DNA from: Fistulifera solaris
Lineage: Eukaryota; Bacillariophyta; Bacillariophyceae; Naviculales; Stauroneidaceae
Direction: 5' to 3'
DNA length: 64,000 bases
Assembly (NCBI GenBank): GCA_030295235.1
Contig: AP026169.1
Location: forward strand, 124,001 to 188,000
The notes beneath the pieces are model-generated. The model saw nothing but the letters and a program-made list of their open reading frames with translations, had not been told where the DNA came from and made no database searches. Positions 33,054-43,671 of this stretch are shown here, piece after piece. Positions within the stretch are counted from its first letter, which is position 1, and each line of letters begins with the position of its first letter. Made by a program: the position numbers and the translations under genes.

Positions 33054-34176
33054 CCAATGAAACGAAAAAGTTCAGAGCGTTCGTCTCATTTGGGCAATCC
33101 GTGAACCGAACTGTTTTCCTCTGTGCCATTTTTGAATGAGCGAATAAGTTTTCATGTTTTGAGACCAAACCGTACTGAGAGAAGGGCCTTCTGCCTCTTG
33201 TGATAACTTATTACATGAAACACATAGTGTCTTCACGATCCCAATAATTCTTTTTCCCGCATAGTCATACCATCGGAATTTTTAAATTGATGGCAATTGC
33301 AGAGAAGACAACTGAAAGTGTAAGTTTGCCTCTTGCTCTTTTTTTTTTACTTCGCATTTCCTATTTGCCTTTTACCTATTACAATTACCCATTACGTACT
33401 AGTACAGTACCAATCCACTACTGGTACTTGATTAGGGGAGGAACTAACGCATTGGGCCTCCCTTTTGTTCACGACTAACGATCGTAGTAAGTGCCAACTG
33501 CCAAGTAGTGTGCGTGTGCACGAGATACATTGTGGACTGTGGACTATGGCACGCGCGTATCACGTGTCCAACATCAAATTTCATCATTATTTAAAAAGTT
33601 TGACACAGGTCGAAGGCGATAGTAGCAGGAGCTCGAGGTGGAGCCCGAAGCCAAAGACTGAGACCGAAGACCTCAAAACTCAAAATCTAAACAGCTATAC
33701 TGGTACCAAGGTACCTAGTAGGCTAGTAGGCGGTCGCCTTTGACTTTTGAGTCGCCAGTCAACGATGATTTCTAATAGAAACAACCAACAAATTTTTATC
33801 TACTGCTACCAGTATAGTCTACAGACTTGAAAGTTAGTCTTTGACAGTTTATGGTTTATGGCTTCTGGTTTCTGTGCTTCTAAGTCCTACATCACTCGTT
33901 CTTTGTTCTTTCGTCTCCAGAAATCGGAAATGCTAGTAAGGAGAGAAGCACAGAGTAATGTACACTCAGCGTAATACGAATGGGCCACTCTCTGGGGCTT
34001 GATTCTTCTAGAACAGGGGTGTTGGTTAGCCTTAGCTTTAGCAAAGAACGTCATGACTAGAAACCAAAAGTTGATAGCTATATCCAATCAATTGGGAGAA
34101 AAAATAGAATCTAAATATGGCTCGGAAGCTGCGTTTACGAGGCGAAAAGAATCCTTCCAATGAGCACCCTTGGCGT
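33054..34176. other. Intergenic spacer, 1.1 kb
   Basis: Between two minus-strand genes. Four GTAC sites cluster at 33395-33426 and a GGTACCAAGGTACC pair lies near 33700. ORFs here are short and have no protein-like composition. No transposon ends found. Confidence 0.45.
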
Positions 34177-37142
34177 TTAGTCTTGATAAGAAACGAATGG
34201 CCGGCATTCGAATTGGTACGGCAAGAAACGGACGAGCAACTCGGCGGAAGTAGTCTTGATTGCTTGACGAACACCGTCTGGCAAGAATTTTCGAATCCTT
34301 TTCAAGATGTCTTCATCTGTATCCCCAAAGTCGTCGCGGTACCACTGACAGATTCTCGGTAACTGAACCACCAGATCTCTGCTTGTACGAGCAGCGGTTA
34401 CACACTCGAGATACAAGCGACACGCAGCATCGAGCTGTCCGTCTAAATTCTTGTCGTTGAAAAGGATGATACTTTCCGGATTACTCAGCGATCCGCAATT
34501 CAAGGCAAAGTTGATACGCCAGTCTTTCACTTTCAGCGCCAAACGGCCATAGTCGGATTTAGGAATAGCAAACCGTGAAAGAAATTGAGAAGGTGCCGCC
34601 ATATTGGCACGAATAATACAGTGTTCCAGCTCTGTCAGCGAGAAAACATCGTCCCCTACTTGGTATGCCACGTTGTTGAAATAATTGATCCATACAAGAC
34701 CCCAATTTGGCGGACCAAGAACAAGAAAAGCATGGGATATCATGACATGATACAAGTTCAAAAAGAAGGCGAGTTTCTTTTCCTCTGTTAAATGGTTCGT
34801 TGTTGTGTCTTTCAGTAAAGCGGCAGCTTCAAGAAAAGGCCGTGTTGCATCACCAGCCAAGGCTAGCCGAAGCACGCGTGCGACAAGTTCTACGGGATCC
34901 TCCTTTGCGTCCAAGCGCTGGTGAAACGAAAAGCGTGCGCAATTAAGTAGCCTTCGATGTTTACATCGCCACATCGTACTTTTATGCATAAACTCTTCTG
35001 CTGGGTTGTCCGAAATCATGTCGCTCGAAACGTCGTCTCTCGCCCATGATTGTAGACATTGCAGCCACTCGTCTCGCTGAGCCTCGTTTCGAAACATGAG
35101 GTATACGGTTCGACCCGGTGTATTAATGCCGAGAAAGAAAAACTGGGGTGTATTCGGACTGTCTTCTATAGGCAGACTCTTGACGTCAGTAATTGAAGAA
35201 ATCTGAAAGTGAGCTTTGCTTCGATCCGGATGAAAGAATTCGATTCGATCTGGATAAACACGTGCCCATTCTTCGATCCAGTGCCGGTCGCTGATAGCGC
35301 GAGCGATCAAGCCTTGTGTCAGTAGTTCAATTCGTTCTTTGCTCGTAGTACTTGCGAGCTTATGATTCTGTTGTAGGAACAACTCGCCGTAAGTATTAGC
35401 CTGAACAGATTTCACTGCCTTGAGTTGGTTTAGGAGATCAGTTTTAGGATAGATCAACATTATTCCCAAAGCGCGCCGAGTCCATTCATTCCCAGATATG
35501 CGAGGAGAAAAGTGAATCTCCATTTGTTTCCGAATCCACTTGTTATTTCGAACAAAATCCTCACAAGCCGATGCTGGCCACAACGCCCATGGCTCATTTT
35601 CAGTTTGAATGGCAAATACTTTGCTATAGCCACCCCGACTCGTACACACTTCCAACCAGAACGGACAAACAACATCGATTTGTGCCAACAGATCAATTTC
35701 GTCGTGTTGTGGAAGATGAACCTTTGCAGCATCCCGTTCACTCAAATCATTTGTCATTTCCTCAGCATCAAAATAGAAATATGCATCTTCCGTACTGTCA
35801 TCATCAATGATAAAAACACCGCTTTCTCGACGTTTCAAATTATTTTGCGTGGATTGTACCAAAACTTTGGGCCGATTGGAGCCGGACCATCGGAAAATGT
35901 CGTTATCTCCTTCTGGTTCTTCCTGTAGCTGTTCGGTCACCGCATCGGCACCCAGATACTTCAACTGCACACCAAACGCGTAACGCTTGTTGCGTGCCGT
36001 ATGTTTGTCTTTGGGGGGAGCATCATAGAAACACAGATTCACGGGAGAATCGCCCCAAAATGTTTGCAACGCCACATCTCCTGATACTGGCAACTGCACC
36101 AATTTCCATTGCGCTAAGTCAATGTACATGGAAAAGAATTCCATCGAGTACGTATCTGTCGTATTCCAAGATCCGGTCGATTGTGTTTCTTTCCGAAATT
36201 GCATCGATTCCGGTGCTTCGTCCCAGGGATCCCCCAAGCGCGGGGGGTTCTTGAAAGGGCGGCGTCACAATCATTTTTCCATGGCCGTAAACGCGGGAAT
36301 GACAATGTGCGCCAATTCATCGTCACTTCCAAACGAGAAATGCACATTGGAATGAAATCGTTGGACTAATTTCAACAAGAGACGTGCGACACCTTGGGTG
36401 ACCAATCCCAATCGCATCGGTTGCATCAATTCGGCCCCCGCGTACAAGACACCCTGTGGCACTTGGCGGAAGGTGCCTTGAATTTGCCAGACGATGCGTC
36501 GTTTCTTTGGGCAAACAATCGTGTATGCCAGTACGGATCTTGTTTCGGTGGGAGTGGTTTGATGACCATGAGACAGTGTCCTTCAAACAAATCATTTTGG
36601 AAGGGAATGGGTTGTGTGGCATTCAATGGGAAAGAATCATTTGTTGTGTTCGTATTGGTTTGAGGCAACCAAGTCGCTTGAAGCGAAGGAAGAAGCGATG
36701 GTGGACTTTGGTTGTTGCTGTTGCTGTCACCATTTGTCTCATCGAGGCCCGCCAAATAAAGAGCTAACGCTCGTCGTCGTTCTGTTTGTGAGCAAAACGA
36801 TTCGGGTACAAATACAATTCTGGATTGGCTAGGTAATCGCAATTCGGGCACTCTTGTATCATGTAATTGTATTGTCGTCGGAATCGCCAGATTCGACACG
36901 GAAATCGCCAAACGACTGGGATGACGACCTCGAAGTAAAAACAATGTGACGACTTCAAAGGATACAATACAAACAGTGTCGTCAATATTATTTTCACACA
37001 CAGCTTTCGGAAATTGTTGTAACAAATATTGAGCATCGTCAGGAAGCTGGGGAGTCGAAAGCGTCAACATCATCGGCGTGTTTGTTGTGTTGGCTTGGTC
37101 TGCGCCATTTGTATCATTCGAAGAAGAAGCAGTATTTCCCAT
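34177..37142 (-). CDS. DUF1769-like / PH-like / DUF547 multidomain protein
   Basis: One gene of about 988 residues. The N-terminus MGNTASSS fits an N-myristoylation signal. Residues to about 400 resemble DUF1769: DPYWHTRLFAQR, WQIQGTFRQVPQG, HFSFGSDDELAHIVIPAF. A PH-like domain follows (WARVYPDRIEFFHPDR, YLMFRNEAQRDEWLQCLQSW). The last 270 residues are DUF547: EKKLAFFLNLYHVMISHAFL, INFALNCGSLSNP, YRDDFG and FLPYQFE. Three breaks restore the joins: near 36500 (A3, A4 expected, giving RRIVWQ), T5 at 36274-36278 (T6 expected, giving EKMIVTPP) and AAA at 36254-36256 (AA expected). Net length is one base short, as predicted. DUF547 proteins may be thiol-protease-fold proteins, and the PH and myristoyl signals suggest a membrane-bound regulator (inference). 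Confidence 0.72.
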
Positions 37143-37540
37143 GATAACTTCACTTCATTTAGTATTATCCCGTCGATTTTACTCCTGCAAATTATTCAAA
37201 GAGACTCAAGATAAATGAATGATAGGGCGTCTCATCAGTATATAGGGGGATAATAAGGATTTTGTTTGTTGTCACGACGCGCGACGCGTTTAGCTTCTAG
37301 TCACGTTTGGGGGGAACACGGAGGAACATCTCCCGCTGTGACGTCATTGAGCTGGTTCTTCGGATCTGTCCTTCGCTCGTCGATTTTCTCATCGAAAAAA
37401 ATCCGACACCGAGGAAAAAACACATCATCGCGACGTTTTACGACGCGCATATAGACCGCCCCTTCATTTTCTTGTTGTTGTCCGTTTCTTGTTTGCTCTT
37501 CTCTTTGGTAGCACTGATAATACCAACACTAACACTCGGA
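37143..37540. other. Divergent promoter region
   Basis: A 0.4 kb head-to-head spacer. The plus-strand frame is open from 37307 but has no ATG before 37541. Nothing else is recognised. Confidence 0.45.
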
Positions 37541-39178
37541 ATGTTTCAACGCTTCTCCTTCTACATAAGAAGATTCCAGCCTTCCGCTCAGAAGGCTGTA
37601 CTTGTGACCGCGACGGCGGCGACTTGTTACTATTCCTTGTCTCACCATGTTCAGCCCCACAACACCGTTATTTGTTCTTCCGATGAAAATACTACTACAA
37701 CTACTACTATTACTACTACTTTATTAAATTGGAGTGGCACACACGCTGTCACCACTTCGCAATATTGGGAACCGGACACCATCGAACAAGTTGAAGCGAT
37801 CGTTCAAGATTGTCAACGCCAACGAAAGACCATTCGTCCTTTGGGTTCGGCGTTGAGTCCGAATGCTATTGGCTTTGCTTCGGAAGGAATGTTGCAAATG
37901 GCCGGACTGGATCGTATTATCCGTGTGGACCCAGAACGTCAACAAGTGACAGTGCAAGCCGGGGCGCGTGTTTCCCAAGTCATCGAAGCTCTACGAGAGC
38001 ATCAATTGACGTTACCGAATTTGGCTTCCATTGCCGAACAACAAATGGGAGGATTGATTCAAGTGGGTGCCCATGGGACGGGACGGACTTTGGCTCCGTT
38101 GGATGCGTATGTGACAGAACTCAAACTAGTGACACCAGCGCATCCTCACGCCGTTACCATCACACGCGAGGATCCTTTGTTTTCGTGGTGTACCGTGGGA
38201 TTGGGATGTTTGGGCGTGGTGGTGGAAATCACGATGCAATGCGTCCCTGCCCATGAATTGGTGGAGCATACGTTTGTCGTGTCACGGAAGGAAGCGGTCG
38301 AACGTGTGCAAGAATGGTTGCAAGAACATAAACATTTGCGATATATGTGGATTCCGTACACGGATTCGGTCGTAGTCGTGACGAACAATCCGCGCGAAAA
38401 GTGGACGGAAGGTCAAGTTCCGACACCCACCGTCTTTTCCCGAGAGGAACAATTTCAACCATTACTGGATTTGCTACACGAACTAGATCCCGACGTGGAT
38501 GCTACCGGAATGGGATTTGGCGAATTACGCGATGCCCTCTTGGCATTTGATCCACTGAATTTGGAACATGTACAACGGTGCAATCGCGCGGAAGCAGAAT
38601 TTTGGAAACGAAGTCAAGGATATCGCATTCGACCCAGTGACGAAGTACTGCAATTTGATTGTGGAGGACAACAGTGGGTATGGGAAGTATGTTTCCCGAC
38701 GGGTACACAAGAAGCGACTAATGGGAATGATATGGCATACATGCAAAAACTATTGCAGGGGATTGAAGAAAAGCTTCAAATACCAGCACATGCACCGATT
38801 GAACAACGCTGGTCTGCCTCGTCGCCTTCCAAAATGTCACCGGCTCATGGAGATGCGAATGGGTTGCACTCATGGGTCGGGATTATCGCGTATTTGCCTT
38901 CCGAAGATGAGCGTCAAAGGCGACAGATCACTGACGTGTTTACTGGAACCTACTGTGACTGGATGCGTCAAGTGGGACAGCCGTTTCACGCAGCGAGTCA
39001 TTGGGCTAAATTAGAACGTCCCGCATCGATGAATCGCCTAATTGATCTGCAGTTGTTTATGCAACAGAGATTTCCCTTACAAGAATTCAATGCGCTGCGA
39101 GCCAAACTGGATCCGCATAATATATTGGCAAATTCATTATTGAATCTGATCTTGGGTGATCCTCGTAACTTAGACTGA
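37541..39178 (+). CDS. GLDH: L-galactono-1,4-lactone dehydrogenase
   Basis: Mitochondrial FAD enzyme that oxidises L-galactono-1,4-lactone to ascorbate, passing electrons to cytochrome c: the last step of the plant-type vitamin C pathway. Intact 545-residue frame from ATG 37541. N-terminal presequence MFQRFSFYIRRFQPSAQ, then a short hydrophobic segment and a Thr-rich linker. The FAD-binding domain starts at LNWSGTHAV. RPLGSALSPNAIGF is the non-covalent FAD loop (Leu at the site that is His in covalent flavoenzymes). MGGLIQVGAHGTG and GCLGVVVEITMQC are family signatures. The C-terminus ends LDPHNILANSLLN, as in plant GLDH. The related L-gulonolactone oxidase is less likely because of the Leu loop and the IQVGAHGTG motif. 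Confidence 0.93.
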   Translation: MFQRFSFYIRRFQPSAQKAVLVTATAATCYYSLSHHVQPHNTVICSSDENTTTTTTITTTLLNWSGTHAVTTSQYWEPDTIEQVEAIVQDCQRQRKTIRPLGSALSPNAIGFASEGMLQMAGLDRIIRVDPERQQVTVQAGARVSQVIEALREHQLTLPNLASIAEQQMGGLIQVGAHGTGRTLAPLDAYVTELKLVTPAHPHAVTITREDPLFSWCTVGLGCLGVVVEITMQCVPAHELVEHTFVVSRKEAVERVQEWLQEHKHLRYMWIPYTDSVVVVTNNPREKWTEGQVPTPTVFSREEQFQPLLDLLHELDPDVDATGMGFGELRDALLAFDPLNLEHVQRCNRAEAEFWKRSQGYRIRPSDEVLQFDCGGQQWVWEVCFPTGTQEATNGNDMAYMQKLLQGIEEKLQIPAHAPIEQRWSASSPSKMSPAHGDANGLHSWVGIIAYLPSEDERQRRQITDVFTGTYCDWMRQVGQPFHAASHWAKLERPASMNRLIDLQLFMQQRFPLQEFNALRAKLDPHNILANSLLNLILGDPRNLD

Positions 39179-39279
39179 ATATAAAAAGGAGCTCTACTAT
39201 CTTTAGTTCATACTTTAACGTGGGAATCCATTGTACATAAAAATCCAAACCACGATTATTATGAATACAAAGAATCGAT

Positions 39280-40534
39280 TCATAACGGTATCTTCGGTAT
39301 CGTCCCAGCTTGCTCAAGCATATCCATCGATGTTCGAAACATTTCAGCGTACATGGAAATATCGGGCCCCTCTGCTGTGTTGTCGTCACTATCGTTGTTT
39401 CTTTGTTTCTCGTACACTTTTTCAATTTTGGAAAGCCGTTTCTTCCATTCGAGATCCCTCCACGTCAATTCACTTTTCGAATCGTCGTCTTTGGGTTCTT
39501 GTAGTAAGGTACCTAAGATAAGGCGTTGCAAGATTCGATCCGCACCATTGCTTTTCCACATTTTCCCGACACTACTACAGTATTCAATAGCTTCTTCCAA
39601 AGAACTTTGTGGAATGTCATCCGCTTCTTGTAATTCCTCCTGATATTCGAATACTTGGTCAAAGGTTTCATAGAATGCTAAGTAATACGCACCAAAGGGA
39701 TTGTTCCGTATGGCCGATACCATGCGTGCGTGCGGAGAACGCTGCAATTCTACCGCCAACCAAGCAGTCGAAAAGACCCACCATACGTCGTCGGACGGAG
39801 GATGCTGATCCAAAAATTGTTCCGCCTGTTGATAATTGCCTTGATCCATATACCATTGCAAAATATCACGTGGTGCTGTCGTCCATTGCACTGAATGCAA
39901 TCGTTCCAAAGTCATGCATTCCTGCCAATAGGGAATGGGATTATTGTTATTACCACCCATTTCGACTTGCAAATGACCACATTGCATCAACGTGGACAGG
40001 TAGTCCCGCAATACTGACGCTGCACGCTCTTGTTTTGCCATTGGTGTTTGTAGTAAATTTTGCAGGCGCGATTGTTTCGTTCGGTAATCGTCGTGTGCTT
40101 TTTGATGAGGACATTGATAACGAGTATCAAAATCGTACACCAAATGAGCCGGACGAGCGGCACCTTTTAGTTTCCATGTTTCGGGACCCGGTCGAACCCA
40201 TTTCTTCTTTTTGCCTTGCTCTTGGTCTTGTAATAGCAACAATTGCTTCTTTTCTTCCTCTTCTTCTTTTCGCTGCAATTCGGCTTCCGCCACCGGATCC
40301 CATTGCATCAATCGCTCTTTCAATTGTTCCATTTTTCGACTCGTCTTGGTAAAATGCAATTTGACTCGTAATTGTTGTCGTTTGTCGAACGTATCGTGCG
40401 TCAACAACGCCGTTCGTTCGTGTCGACGCGCATCCTGTCGGTTCTTTTTTTTCTTTGTGTTCACTGCGTTCGGCATGATCGGCCGCCGACCAATTGCCTT
40501 GCTGTTTTCGCTTCGTTCCTTTTGATTTGGGCAT
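39280..40534 (-). CDS. Conserved unknown protein with helical (TPR-like) C-terminal half
   Basis: About 418 residues from ATG 40534 (MPKSKGTKRKQQGNW). Lys/Arg-rich N-terminus, then a coiled segment (AEAELQRKEEEEEKK), RPGPETWKLKGAARPAH, and a helical half containing WYMDQGNYQQAEQFLDQHPP, VFSTAWLAVEL and ARMVSAIRNNPFGAYYLAFY. The paired-helix pattern resembles tetratricopeptide repeats. The basic N-terminus may be a nuclear/nucleolar signal. One break: a T8 run at 40445-40452, which is A8 in the coding strand; A7 gives EHKEKKNRQDARRHER and makes the length a multiple of three. It is convergent with GLDH. Family not recognised. Confidence 0.7.
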
Positions 40535-40934
40535 ACTATTAGCACGAAAGAAGACGTGTATTTCGACCAAGATAGCCAGTTTGTTATTTAAGAGTGTCTG
40601 CGTTTTTGTTATTAGGAATCATAAAGAAAACAAAAATTGCGCAGTACCATGTACTACGGTATAATTTTTCGTGGCGTTCGTTCGTGACGGGTGACGGACA
40701 GGCATGTTTGCGGTGACGCTTGATGCGGGGCCCTTTGCGTCCCGGCAGCGCCAGGATGGTAAAAAGGAACAGGATCTTATACACTTTTCCAACCAATAAA
40801 TCATCCGCTTTCATCAAGTACTAGTCTAGTGTGAAAAAGTTTTCTCGTTCTTTGTCAGAGAGCTGCATCTGGATATTCTATCGTGAGAATTAAAGGGGGT
40901 GTCCCTTACTAAAAAAAACTATGCATCGGATGCT
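40535..40934. other. Intergenic spacer
   Basis: A 0.4 kb gap between two minus-strand genes, holding the promoter of the left one. GTAC sites occur near 40646-40652 and 40817. Nothing else seen. Confidence 0.45.
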
Positions 40935-41811
40935 TCAAATCACATTCTTGTAATCCGGAGTATCCCGAAACTGGCCAGACGAATGAATATTGTGAAGATT
41001 CATGGGGTAATTGGAAGCATCATCCAAGTAGCTATCACTCAAGTCCTCATCATCGTGAAATTCCCGATGACGATGATGATTCTTCCGAGGGAACCAGGTA
41101 CGATCCTGAAACTTGGCCACGGCCCGGCGTGTAAAGGCATGGTAGCGCCATCGACGGGATCGCCATTTCCGACGGTAGAACATCATCCCACCCATCGTTA
41201 GTATAGCAAGCAACACCGAAACGACCCACAAAGCCATTCTTCCCGAAGATGAAACAATGATATTGCCAGGGGCCACGGATGCTCGAACATCACAAGAAGG
41301 ACCCGTCCATTCGGGTGGACATTCACAGAATCGTAGGGTCATGTCGTGATCGTTTTTCGTCTCTCGACATTTCCCATAATTGTAACATCGAAATCCTTCG
41401 TTGCAATTTTCATACGGTGTTTCACACAATCGGCCCGTGAAGTATCCCATACACCGGCAAGTAAATTCTGATTTGCTTTTGTCGTTCTTCAATTTGTTAC
41501 TTTCTTGGGTGGAACGACAAATACCGCCATGTTGACAAGCCAAAGGACAAAAGTGTTCACAACGCGCGCCAGTGTACCCATCGGCACATACGCATTGCAA
41601 AAGGTTCCTTGTCCTGTTTCCGTATAACGACAGGTACCTCCGTGGAGACATTGCGCGTTGCTGTTGCAAGTTTGGTGTAATATTGGAGCAGATTCACTCG
41701 TAACGACTGGTAAAAGAGCGAATATCAGGGCGACGGGTATTCGACGGAACGGATTTTTCGTCTCGTGTTGCTGTCTTTTTCGAACATCTGTTGCACTGTG
41801 AAGAGATTCAT
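40935..41811 (-). CDS. Type I membrane protein with EGF-like repeats
   Basis: About 290 residues from ATG 41811. Hydrophobic leader (RRIPVALIFALLPVVTSES) at residues 23-42, probably a signal peptide. Three EGF-like units follow with regular cysteines: CNSNAQCLHGGTC to CVCADGYTGARC, CPLACQHGGIC to CRCMGYFTGRLC, and CYNYGKC to CECPPEWTGPSC. One transmembrane helix (ALWVVSVLLAILTMGGMMFY) and a basic then acidic cytosolic tail (YRRKWRSRRWRYH, DDEDLSDSYLDD). Two breaks: T5 at 41776-41780 (T6 expected) and A4 at 41599-41602 (A5 expected), which restores the second Cys pair. The total is two bases short, as this predicts. Likely a cell-surface adhesion or receptor-like protein; ligand unknown. Confidence 0.82.
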
Positions 41812-42340
41812 TGACTCAAACTGATTCCTATTGTAGTTATTTGTGTTGTTGCTTTGTCAAGGCTGCGTTTTGGTTAAAATTGCAACATTTGTCATGGCAA
41901 TCATCTTCCTTTCTTTCTTTCTATAAAGGAATAATGTCTCGCCCGCGGGCGGCATCATCCAACGGATCGATCGCGCACCGAATAAAAAGCGGTAAGACAT
42001 TCAATAGTACACTCTGTCCTAGTGTGCGACACACGAAAACCGGACTCGTTCCACAAGAAGCAAGACTCAATCCTCCAAAGAAGAGACCGGTTTCGTTTTG
42101 TACACTCTACTATCAACACTGTGATAAGATATGTTGCGATGAAAACCGGTCAGTCTATCCTATCACTACACTTTTGTATCGACTTTGGCGATATTTGACA
42201 AGAACAAAAACTGGTCTCCAACAAGGCGGAGACGCTCGATTTTTTCTTTTTCCCATTGCACTTCATCACTTTTCTTCTCATAAAAAGGAAAGGTCAACAT
42301 TCTTTTGCTCTACTAACTCATCAAGCAACGAAACAAAACC
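41812..42340. other. Divergent promoter region
   Basis: Spacer between the EGF-type gene (minus) and the homeodomain gene (plus). A long open frame crosses it (to 42494), including an ATG at about 41934 (MSRPRAASSNGS). It runs into the homeodomain gene in another frame and is probably a 5'-UTR upstream ORF, not a gene. Confidence 0.4.
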
Positions 42341-43425
42341 ATGGCAGGTGACGACTTGGATCTTATGCTCCAACATGAATGCTTCCCCACCATGGTCGAG
42401 CTCACGCTCCTTATCCAACAAGGATATCAGGCCGTCCGCGATCAAACAGGACGGACGTATACATCCCAACAAAAGCTCCCCAAGAGTAGCTTGACTTTGG
42501 ACGAAACCATGAAGGCCACGCTTCACATGCAACAAAAGCTCCTCTCCAATCCCAAAGTCCCACGAACCGTCGTTCGTCGTGGGCAATATCCCATCACCGA
42601 TGCCATCATCGACGACTCGTTGCGCATCCTCCGGCGAGAAAATGAGGACCTTCAAAACTATGCACAAGACCCGAAAGCCGCACAATCGGTCAACGAATCA
42701 TCACCAAAGAAGAAAGGGTCCAAAAGGAAGCCATTGCCATCAAGTATGCCAAGTGGCAGACCGATATTCTCATGAAGTGGATGGTCGATCACAGTGAAGA
42801 ACCCTTTCCCGATCAAACCGCGATTGCCCAACTCATGTCTCAAACGGGTTTATCGCAATCGCAAGTCGTCAATTGGACCACGAATGTGCGAAAGCGCAAC
42901 AAAAAGGCCACCTGCCAAGGCGGGAAGAAACCCCATCACTTTATTGACTTCATGTTTCTCGTTCAAGAACGAGAACAACAGCAATATGGACCGCCGAGTC
43001 GGAAAAAGTTGGCGACACCGGCTTCCCGACGTGCGGCAGCCACGGTGTCTCCGCTGTCGCAATGCAGTGCATCTTCGTTTCAAAATTTGGAAGACGACGA
43101 TGTCTTGTTGATTGATGACCCCGAAATGGAATTGATGCAAGAATTTGCCAGCACGTGGCTCAAGAATGCACAACAACCAGCGGAGTTGTGGTTGGTAGAC
43201 GACGACGCACCGCTTGGTGATGCTTTTGAGGAGTTCATGGCCGAAACTTATCAGCCTCCGCACTTGTTACCGTGCATTACCGATGACAATGCCGAACAAG
43301 ACACGTTTGGTCGAAAACGGTCTCGATCGTTCGATATCGATGACAGCGAAGTAGACAGCGACTTAGAGGAATGGGTTCAATCCTTTGATTTGAATGAAAT
43401 GGATCTGGAGATGGAAATCGTGTAA
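42341..43425 (+). CDS. TALE-like homeodomain transcription factor
   Basis: About 361 residues from ATG 42341 (MAGDDLDLMLQHECFP). Helical N-terminal region with LHMQQKLLSNPKVPRTVVRR and IDDSLRILRRENEDLQ. The homeodomain core is KWQTDILMKWMVDHSEEPFP, then AIAQLMSQTGLSQSQVVNW and TTNVRKRNKKA. The extra residues between helix 1 and 2 (HSEEPFP) fit the three-amino-acid-loop extension class. The usual WFxN of helix 3 is WTTN here. After it comes GGKKPHHFIDFMFLVQ, a block I associate with diatom homeodomain proteins, and an acidic C-terminus that could be an activation domain. One frame break lies near 42690-42715. Length is one base short of a multiple of three, so a single missing base fits. Targets unknown. 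Confidence 0.85.
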
Positions 43426-43671
43426 ACTTCGTCTGTGTGTGACAGTGAAAGTATAGAAATAATTTTTAGATGTTTTCCAAGAAAAAAGCCCGTCATATTT
43501 AAGTGCAGCGTAGTAGCATGATGCAATGAACATTCACAACAAGGATTCATGCTTTTGGGTTTTTTCGAAGCAATCCTAGAGAAAGAAGCGTCGATTCCAA
43601 GTAAATAATCATGTGGTAGCTCCACTTTAGGGGCACTGCCGGCAACTATTGGTCGCTTTCTTCGCGTCACT

